The notes under the pieces were generated by a model that saw nothing but the letters and a program-made list of their open reading frames with translations, made no database searches and was not told the DNA's origin. The position numbers and the translations under genes were made by a program. 9,810 nt of DNA from Dehalococcoidales bacterium. Lineage in GTDB: Bacteria; Chloroflexota; Dehalococcoidia; Dehalococcoidales; UBA2162. The DNA is taken from contig JAENIS010000056.1 in the NCBI GenBank assembly GCA_016844285.1, positions 1 to 9,810 of the forward strand, given 5' to 3'. Position 1 is the first letter of the stretch; each line of letters opens with the position of its first letter. This document shows, piece by piece, positions 4,693-9,810 of the stretch.

Positions 4693-7374
4693 CTACCATT
4701 TTCCTATCGAGAAGAGTTTGGGCAGCATCACTTTACGAGCTTCTTCGATAAGGAACAATCCGCCTCCAGCCGTGAGGATAATACCCCATTCACTCAATCC
4801 AAGAGGTACCGTGTGAAAAGCTACCTGGAGAAAGGGTATATACACCACGGCAAGCTGCAATGATACAGCTATCGCAATGGAGAAGACAAGGGCGCGGTTT
4901 CTGAAAATGCCTAGCTTGAAAACAGTGTGCTCATCCGAGCGAGCACTGAAGGCCATAAACCATTCAAACGTTGCTACTGAACAAAAAACAAGGGTCTGAG
5001 CGTGTTCCAGGCTCATCCTCGGCTCTGCCCAGCGGAAAATAAGAAATGAGCCTAAACCTATCAAGACCGCAACGGAAATTATGCGTAAGAATAGACCCGG
5101 GAAAATAAGCCCCACACCCGGGCGACGTGGAGGTTGTTTCAATTCATCGCCAAACTTGGGCTCAAGTCCGAGAGGAATGTCTCCGGCAGTGTCCGTGACA
5201 AGGTTAATCCATAGAATCTGCACCGCGAGTAATGGGGATTTGCCAACGAACAAGATAGAGAAGATTAGCACCAAGAGTTCGCTCAGGTTAGTATTCAGTG
5301 AGTAGAAAAGGACATTACGCAACCGTGTGAATATAGCTCTGCCCTCATCCACCGCTGCCACTACCGAAGCAAAATTGTCATCTGCTAGTACCATATCGGA
5401 TGCTTCTTTGGCAACATCGGTGCCGCTGATACCCATCGCAATCCCGATATCAGCAGCTTTTAAAGCTGGAGCATCATTCACTCCATCTCCGGTCATAGCG
5501 ACGATGTGTCCCCGACTCTTCAGGGCATTGACTATCCTCAGCTTGTGTAATGGCTCGATACGAGCGAAGACTGATATGTTCTCGATTTCCCTTGATAAAT
5601 CTTCATCAGTCATCTTAGCAAGCTCAATTCCGGTTACTGCCCTGCCTGTTGGTAAGTCTATCTGGCGAGCGATGGACTCCGCCGTAATCTTGTTGTCACC
5701 CGTAATCATTACCACTTTGATGCCAGCCTGCTTGCATAGTCTTACCGCACCCTTAGCCTCCTCGCGAGGCGGGTCGGCCATACCCGCCAGCCCGGCAAAG
5801 ACTAGATTACCTTTGATGGCTTCTTCTTCCAGCTTCTCCACGTCATCCGGCAATTCAACATAGGCAAAAGCAATCACCCGCAAGGCATCCTCAGCCATAT
5901 TAGTGGCGGCTGTCATAATGGCTTGAGAATCAGCTTCCTTTAGGAGGACAACTTCACTCCCTGCCAGCAGGTACTTACTCAAAGGCAGGAGCTTCTCAGT
6001 TGCTCCCTTGATGTTGGCTACCTTCTTATCGCCTGCGGTGTGAAGGGTAGCCATGTACAGTCTTTCACTCTCAAATGGGATTTCATCCAGGCGGGGGAAG
6101 CTCTTCTCTAAGACTTCTTTGTCTATCCCTGCCTTGGCAGCACTAACAACCAGAGCGCCCTCAGTTGGGTCCCCGGTAATGGCAGCTCTCCTGTTATTTG
6201 TCGTCAGATGCGCATCGTTACAGAGTGCGCCAATCTGCAAAAGCACATTTAACTGACTTTCGCTTTCCGGAATTAATAATTGGCCATTCCGGCGGAATTC
6301 ACCTTGCGGTTCATATCCTTCGCCCGTGACTTCAATGAACTGACCACCTGTGTATAATCGTCGCACTGTCATCTGGTTCAGAGTTAGAGTCCCTGTCTTA
6401 TCCGAGCAGATGACGGTAGCAGACCCCAGGGTTTCTACCGCAACCAGCTTGCGGATGATGGCATTACGGCGTGCCATTGACCGCATGCCGATAGCTAGTA
6501 CTACGGTGAGCACCGCTGGCAGACCTTCAGGTATGGCTGCGACTGCGGCGGCTACCGCCAATAGGAATATCTCGACCCACCCCATCCCCTTAAGCAAACC
6601 GACAATCAGAAGTAGTCCGGTCACTCCCAGGAAAATGAAAACCAGGTAGCGGCTGAGTTTTGCGATATTTTTCTGAAGGGGCGTCTTCGCCGGTTTTATC
6701 TCTTGGATACCGGTGGCAATCTTGCCCATCTCGGTTGTCATGCCGGTATTAACCACCATCCCAACAGCCCTACCACTTGTTACGATGGTGCCCATGTACA
6801 CCATGTTTCCTCTATCAGCTACCTGTACATCCTCAGCAATTGCGGAGGTTTGCTTATCTACAGGCATCGATTCACCGGTGAGAGTGGATTCATTTACCTT
6901 CAAGTTGGAGGCTTCTAATAGCCTGGCGTCCGCTGGCGTTTTATCACCGGCTTCAAGCTGGACTATATCTCCGGGTACTAATTCTTTGGCTGGTAGTAAT
7001 TCGATTTTACCTTCGCGCCTTACCTTGGCTTTGGGAGCGGCCATCTCCATCAGGGCATCCATCGCTTTCTCAGCTTGTGTCTCCTGGAAATATCCAATAA
7101 AAGCATTCACCAAGAGTACTCCGAAGACAACTATGGCATCTATGAAATGCTGTATAACCAGAGAGATTGTAGCTGCAGCTAGAAGTACGTAAATAAGGGG
7201 ACTCAGGAATTGTCTCCCAAACACAAGAATAGCAGAAGCTTTCTTCTTGCTCTTTAGCTCATTATTACCAAAACGGAGCAATCGCTCCTCTACTTCGTCC
7301 TTGGTGAGACCGGAGCCTCTGGAACCAAGCTTCTGCAATACTTGTTCGACACTGAGATTGTGCCAGTTTTCCAT
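4693..7374 (-). CDS. P2A-type cation-transporting ATPase, Ca2+-ATPase-like
   Basis: A complete 893-residue P-type ATPase of the SERCA/PMR1-like group, which uses ATP to export Ca2+ or a similar cation. The N-terminal cation-ATPase domain (about 3-75) precedes M1-M2 (about 57-97). The actuator loop carries TGES (166-169). M4 has IPEGLPA (281-287), whose Glu283 corresponds to SERCA Glu309. The phosphorylation site is DKTGTLT (Asp325). The nucleotide domain has KGA (456-458), followed by DPPR (534-537), ITGD (557-560) and the hinge TGDGVND (628-634). Six more membrane segments follow. M5 keeps Asn696 and Glu699 and M6 keeps Asn724, Thr727 and Asp728, matching SERCA Ca2+ ligands Asn768, Glu771, Asn796, Thr799 and Asp800. 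This favours Ca2+, though related pumps carry Na+ or Mn2+. After M6 the sequence reads DTAGDIPLGLEP instead of the common DGLPALALG form. The ATG has AAAGG (7379-7383) four bases upstream. Complete, with no frameshift. Confidence 0.95.
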   Translation of the reverse strand: MENWHNLSVEQVLQKLGSRGSGLTKDEVEERLLRFGNNELKSKKKASAILVFGRQFLSPLIYVLLAAATISLVIQHFIDAIVVFGVLLVNAFIGYFQETQAEKAMDALMEMAAPKAKVRREGKIELLPAKELVPGDIVQLEAGDKTPADARLLEASNLKVNESTLTGESMPVDKQTSAIAEDVQVADRGNMVYMGTIVTSGRAVGMVVNTGMTTEMGKIATGIQEIKPAKTPLQKNIAKLSRYLVFIFLGVTGLLLIVGLLKGMGWVEIFLLAVAAAVAAIPEGLPAVLTVVLAIGMRSMARRNAIIRKLVAVETLGSATVICSDKTGTLTLNQMTVRRLYTGGQFIEVTGEGYEPQGEFRRNGQLLIPESESQLNVLLQIGALCNDAHLTTNNRRAAITGDPTEGALVVSAAKAGIDKEVLEKSFPRLDEIPFESERLYMATLHTAGDKKVANIKGATEKLLPLSKYLLAGSEVVLLKEADSQAIMTAATNMAEDALRVIAFAYVELPDDVEKLEEEAIKGNLVFAGLAGMADPPREEAKGAVRLCKQAGIKVVMITGDNKITAESIARQIDLPTGRAVTGIELAKMTDEDLSREIENISVFARIEPLHKLRIVNALKSRGHIVAMTGDGVNDAPALKAADIGIAMGISGTDVAKEASDMVLADDNFASVVAAVDEGRAIFTRLRNVLFYSLNTNLSELLVLIFSILFVGKSPLLAVQILWINLVTDTAGDIPLGLEPKFGDELKQPPRRPGVGLIFPGLFLRIISVAVLIGLGSFLIFRWAEPRMSLEHAQTLVFCSVATFEWFMAFSARSDEHTVFKLGIFRNRALVFSIAIAVSLQLAVVYIPFLQVAFHTVPLGLSEWGIILTAGGGLFLIEEARKVMLPKLFSIGKW

Positions 7375-7413
7375 GTCGCCTTTCTTTCAAGACAAGCTAC
7401 AACAATAAAAGTA

Positions 7414-7451
7414 GCGAGGACCTACGGTTTGTCACGCCGTAATGGTCTCGC
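7414..7451. repeat. Imperfect palindrome upstream of the cation pump gene
   Basis: GCGAG (7414-7418), ACC (7420-7422) and TACGG (7423-7427) pair with CCGTA (7437-7441), GGT (7444-7446) and CTCGC (7447-7451). This makes a 13-bp stem with a one-base bulge, a two-base bulge and a 9-nt loop. It lies 40 bp before the pump start codon. The minus strand shares GCGAGACCATT with the palindromic element at 142-152, so it may be a degenerate relative of that element rather than a regulator. Confidence 0.55.
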
Positions 7452-7609
7452 CACTAGTTCAAATGCCTGGCGGACAGCCGGGAGGTTAACTCCGTGCTGC
7501 TGCCGCAACCGATATCCGGCTGGTTACTCCCCAATTTGTCATTCTAACATTCATCATCCGGGTTGGTCAAAGCTACGTGGCGAACCTGCACTTGATTGTC
7601 ACATAAGTG

Positions 7610-7649
7610 TAAAATGTTAGCTAGGGTAACATTTTAGTAGATTGTTACC
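7610..7649. repeat. Overlapping inverted repeats forming mutually exclusive hairpins or paired operators
   Basis: TAAAATGTTA (7610-7619) is the exact reverse complement of TAACATTTTA (7627-7636) across 7 bases. The second arm also starts GGTAACA (7625-7631), which is the exact reverse complement of TGTTACC (7643-7649) across 11 bases. The middle arm can pair with either neighbour but not both. As DNA it contains three TGTTA/TAACA half-sites, as expected for a dimeric repressor. It lies about 235 bp upstream of the pump start and 132 bp upstream of the right-hand -35 box. Confidence 0.65.
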
Positions 7650-7780
7650 TCCGAACTTATCCCAGCCTCGTTTCCTCCATCTTGGCATGGCGGCAACTTA
7701 TTGGTTCAACAGGTTTGTCTCCATCATATTTGATTTCTTAATCAGGGCAGAGAACGAGGAGAAACAAGTGCTAAGGCGGA

Positions 7781-7809
7781 TTGACAAATCAGGCTTAAAG
7801 TATTAGCGT
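7781..7809 (+). promoter_or_regulatory. Predicted sigma-70 type promoter of solute-binding protein copy 2
   Basis: TTGACA (7781-7786) and TAGCGT (7804-7809) with 17 bases between them. The -10 is poor against the consensus (three of six), but the spacing and sequence match the promoter of the paralogous gene at 2186-2214, which is the main support. Transcription would start near 7816. Confidence 0.5.
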
Positions 7810-7980
7810 AGATTTATAGCATTTACTTTAAGTTGAATCAACCAAAACAACACGGCAGGAGATTTGTAATTATTCGTTAACGTACGAGTTCTCAACATGG
7901 CAAAAACACGCGAACCAGTTTAGGCATTGTTTTGCATTGTGACCCAAACTCCGGGAAGCAAGAACCCAAGGAGGACAGCG
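7810..7980 (+). promoter_or_regulatory. Long conserved 5' leader of solute-binding protein copy 2
   Basis: About 165 nt without a supported coding region, colinear with the leader of copy 1. Shared blocks are AGGAGAT (7857-7863), CATG followed by AAAAACA (7896-7908), GTTTTGCATTG (7929-7939), TGACCCAAACT (7940-7950) and AAGGAGGACAG (7968-7978). The AAGGAGG at 7968-7974 is the ribosome binding site, six bases before the ATG. Confidence 0.6.
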
Positions 7981-9630
7981 ATGAGAATACTAAAGCAAGC
8001 CAAGGCATTGGTGTTAGTGGGACTGGTTGTCATCTTACTCTTGGTCGCTTGTGCTAAGGCGGCACCCTCGCCAGCACCGGTGCCGGCACCCACACCGGCA
8101 CCACTTCCAGCACCGACTCCGTTACCTAAGCCCATACCCACACCAGCCCCGACGCCGACCGGGCCCTACGGGGAATTAAGAATGGCACTAAGCACCTTTG
8201 GTAATGAAAAGTTTGACCCGATAACAGCAGATATTGGTCACACCACCAATGTATTGTCCGCTATGTTTGATTTCTTACTCTGGAGCGACAGGGTAGAAGG
8301 TAGGATTGAACTGACACCAAGATTGCTTGAGAAATGGGAATTGGCTCCTGATGCACTGTCGTGGGTTTACCGTATACGCAAGGGGGTCAAATTCCAAAAT
8401 GGTGACGACCTTACGGCTAAAGACGTCAAGTTCAGCCTGGAGCGATACCTGTCAAAAGATAGTTATTTTGCTAATCTGAGGAATATCGTTGAGCGTGTCG
8501 AGATAGTCGACGATTATACTGTCCGCATCTACACTAAAGGCAAACAACCTTTTCTTCCCTATATGCAGTCTCCAATGAATCCGGGTCAAGGGCTGATAAT
8601 GCCGAAGGACTACGTTGAGCGAAATGGTGTCGAATATTTCACACGTCACCCGATAGGCAGTAGTCCCTGGAAGTTTGTTCGTTATGTTCCTGGGGATGTG
8701 ATTGAACTTGAGGCGGTAGACCAGCACTGGCGGCAGATTCCTGCCTTTAAGAAACTCACCCTCATCGTAGTACCGGAGGAGACCACCCGAACGGCAATGT
8801 TGAAGACGGGGGCAATTGACGTAACCGAAGTTGGACTGGAAGCTGCCAGTGACCTGAAAACGGCTGGTTTCAGGACAGTGGTTACGCTGCGGGATATCGT
8901 CTCGGTCAATTTCAATGGTGTTTATGACTCCCGGGCGGCCGGCATGCCGACGGCTGATATCAGGGTGCGCCAGGCACTATCCTTAGCCATCAATCGCGAT
9001 GAACTGAGGCAAGGCTTGTTTTATGGCCAGGCCACTCCTCCCTTGGTCGCGGGTCTTCCCGAAACTGCCGTGGATATTGACACCTCTTTCTGGCAGGAGT
9101 ATAGTACCAAGCTTTACCGCTATGACCCGGAAGAGGCAAAGCGGCTGCTTAAAGAAGCCGGTTATCCCAGCGGTTTCAGCATGAAATTCTATAGTTATGT
9201 CCAGAGAGGAGCGCCCTACATACCTAAGCTCGTTGAGGTAATACAATCCTACTGGGCAAAGATAAGTGTCAAAGTTGAGATAGTTCCCATAGAGATAGGA
9301 ACGTATACAACATGGCGGCCTGGGCCGGCTGACCCCCTGGTAGGGCAAGCAAATGCGATTCGCACCACTTCCGGATTAACCTACAACGCCCTGCAATCAA
9401 GCTTCTCCAGTACAGGGACGACGCCTCTTCTCGGCAAGGTGGGACCTCAGGTGGCCATGTTTGACCAACTTCTTAATGCGTCTATGTCCGAGATGGACAC
9501 AACCAAGAGGAGGGCGACAGTCGCCGAGGCAATAAAACTCGGACCTCGAATAGCAGTCGATTTTCCAGTCGCATGGCCGACTTCTTCATTCCCTCTGTTC
9601 GCTGACATCATGAAACACCGACAGCAATAA
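7981..9630 (+). CDS. Family-5 ABC transporter solute-binding lipoprotein (peptide/nickel/opine type), copy 2
   Basis: A 549-residue paralogue of the leftmost binding protein, roughly half identical by eye over the domain. The signal peptide ends in lipobox LVAC with Cys24, followed by a Pro/Ala/Thr linker (about 28-60). Family hallmarks are GVKFQNGDDLTAKD (135-148), VRQALSLAINRDEL (329-342) and YDPEEAKRLLKEAGY (381-395). The pair is closest around VERVEIVDDYT and HWRQ(V/I)PAFKKLT and differs more in the C-terminal third, where much of the ligand pocket is built, so the ligands may differ. I chose the ATG at 7981 for its AAGGAGG and because the signal peptide begins there; the frame is open back to a TTG at 7927. 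A family I CoA-transferase gene starts 31 bp after the stop on the same strand, so the two are very likely one operon. No permease or ATPase gene is present in the window. Confidence 0.93.
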   Translation: MRILKQAKALVLVGLVVILLLVACAKAAPSPAPVPAPTPAPLPAPTPLPKPIPTPAPTPTGPYGELRMALSTFGNEKFDPITADIGHTTNVLSAMFDFLLWSDRVEGRIELTPRLLEKWELAPDALSWVYRIRKGVKFQNGDDLTAKDVKFSLERYLSKDSYFANLRNIVERVEIVDDYTVRIYTKGKQPFLPYMQSPMNPGQGLIMPKDYVERNGVEYFTRHPIGSSPWKFVRYVPGDVIELEAVDQHWRQIPAFKKLTLIVVPEETTRTAMLKTGAIDVTEVGLEAASDLKTAGFRTVVTLRDIVSVNFNGVYDSRAAGMPTADIRVRQALSLAINRDELRQGLFYGQATPPLVAGLPETAVDIDTSFWQEYSTKLYRYDPEEAKRLLKEAGYPSGFSMKFYSYVQRGAPYIPKLVEVIQSYWAKISVKVEIVPIEIGTYTTWRPGPADPLVGQANAIRTTSGLTYNALQSSFSSTGTTPLLGKVGPQVAMFDQLLNASMSEMDTTKRRATVAEAIKLGPRIAVDFPVAWPTSSFPLFADIMKHRQQ

Positions 9631-9648
9631 GGCTGCGGTAAACAAAAT

Positions 9649-9655
9649 GGGAGGG
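9649..9655 (+). promoter_or_regulatory. Ribosome binding site of the right-edge CoA-transferase gene
   Basis: GGGAGGG placed six bases before the ATG at 9662, inside the 31-bp gap after the solute-binding protein stop codon. With such a short gap and no hairpin, translation is probably from the same message. Confidence 0.8.
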
Positions 9656-9661
9656 AAACCG

Positions 9662-9810
9662 ATGAAACAACAAAAGGACGGCAGGCCAAGGGTAATTGAG
9701 GCACAGGACGCAGGCAAACTCATCAAGGATGGGGACACCGTTACTCCGTGTGGGGTAGGTGGCACGATGGTCTCGGACATTACTCTCGCCTCCATAGAAG
9801 CCAGCTTCCT
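9662..9810 (+). CDS. Family I CoA-transferase (acetate/propionate/acetoacetate type), N-terminal fragment
   Basis: The first 49 codons of a gene that leaves the window on the right. The translation contains PRVIEAQDAGKLIKDGDTV, then TPCGVGGTMVSD and ITLASIEASFL. The pattern of a short beta strand, 'A..A..LIKDGDTV', a Gly-rich turn and then a helix ending 'IE.SFL' is the typical start of family I CoA-transferases, particularly the fused propionate/YdiF-like and acetoacetate CoA-transferase alpha-domain types. These move CoA between an acyl-CoA donor and a free carboxylate through a glutamyl-CoA thioester; the catalytic Glu lies outside the window. The start follows a strong ribosome binding site. 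It lies 31 bp after solute-binding protein copy 2 on the same strand, so a shared operon is likely. Whether it is a fused protein or a single alpha subunit cannot be seen. Confidence 0.78.
   Translation, partial: MKQQKDGRPRVIEAQDAGKLIKDGDTVTPCGVGGTMVSDITLASIEASF

Larger units (their letters stand above)
7375..7780. other. Non-coding region between the cation pump and the second solute-binding unit
   Basis: About 400 bp upstream of two divergent genes. No coding region or RNA gene is supported. It holds an imperfect palindrome (7414-7451), a pair of overlapping inverted repeats (7610-7649), and a spaced 7-bp inverted pair, CAGCCGG (7475-7481) with CCGGCTG (7516-7522). The leftward promoter of the pump was not identified with confidence. 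Confidence 0.6.

Noticed and set aside
5327..5863. Long plus-strand open frame opposite the P-type ATPase (178 codons), with others at 6713-7192 and 1199-1561
   Set aside because: They lie antisense to well-supported genes, have no recognisable domains and show low-complexity Ser/Ala/Thr-rich translations typical of shadow frames.
7461..7530. Possible tRNA or T-box-like structure from the CAGCCGG/CCGGCTG pair
   Set aside because: No cloverleaf, anticodon arm, TTCGA loop or T-box motif could be built; a 7-bp pair 34 bases apart may be chance.

Overview
The window looks like a chromosomal segment from an uncultured bacterium, probably of the Chloroflexota class Dehalococcoidia. This is an inference from style: lipoprotein solute-binding proteins with long Pro/Ala/Thr linkers, CoA-transferase genes close by, a P2-type cation ATPase, and palindromic intergenic repeats of the 'TTGCGAG' and 'GTCATTCC' kinds. 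No rRNA, tRNA, phage, transposase or CRISPR signal was seen.

Layout, left to right. (1) Positions 1-82, minus strand: the first 27 codons of a CaiB/BaiF (family III) CoA-transferase. (2) 83-334: an intergenic gap holding a perfect 24-bp inverted repeat inside a roughly 100-bp palindromic element. (3) 335-2017, minus: a family-5 (peptide/nickel/opine type) ABC solute-binding lipoprotein. (4) 2018-2264: its promoter and long leader, next to a G-quadruplex-type tract. (5) 2265-3104, plus: an MBL-fold metallohydrolase. (6) 3105-3212: a convergent gap with a GTCATTCC-type hairpin. (7) 3213-4349, minus: a lipoprotein with a transglutaminase-like Cys-His-Glu core, behind a consensus-like promoter. 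(8) 4693-7374, minus: a complete P2A-type, Ca2+-ATPase-like cation pump. (9) 7375-7780: a non-coding stretch with several palindromes. (10) 7781-9630, plus: the promoter, leader and gene of a second family-5 solute-binding lipoprotein, paralogous to the first. (11) 9662-9810, plus: the start of a family I CoA-transferase.

The main point is the symmetry of the two ends. Each end carries a promoter, a leader of about 165 nt, a solute-binding lipoprotein and then a CoA-transferase gene, and the two units point outward. The two CoA-transferases belong to different families. The promoters and untranslated leaders align over about 200 nt with near-constant length (197 and 200 nt from the -35 box to the start codon), and the similarity appears to begin at the -35 box. 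The likely logic is that the binding proteins capture organic acids or peptides outside the cell and the CoA-transferases activate carboxylic acids inside it. No ABC permease or ATPase gene lies in the window, so transport partners must be elsewhere. The central genes (MBL hydrolase, transglutaminase-like lipoprotein, cation pump) show no evident link to this theme.
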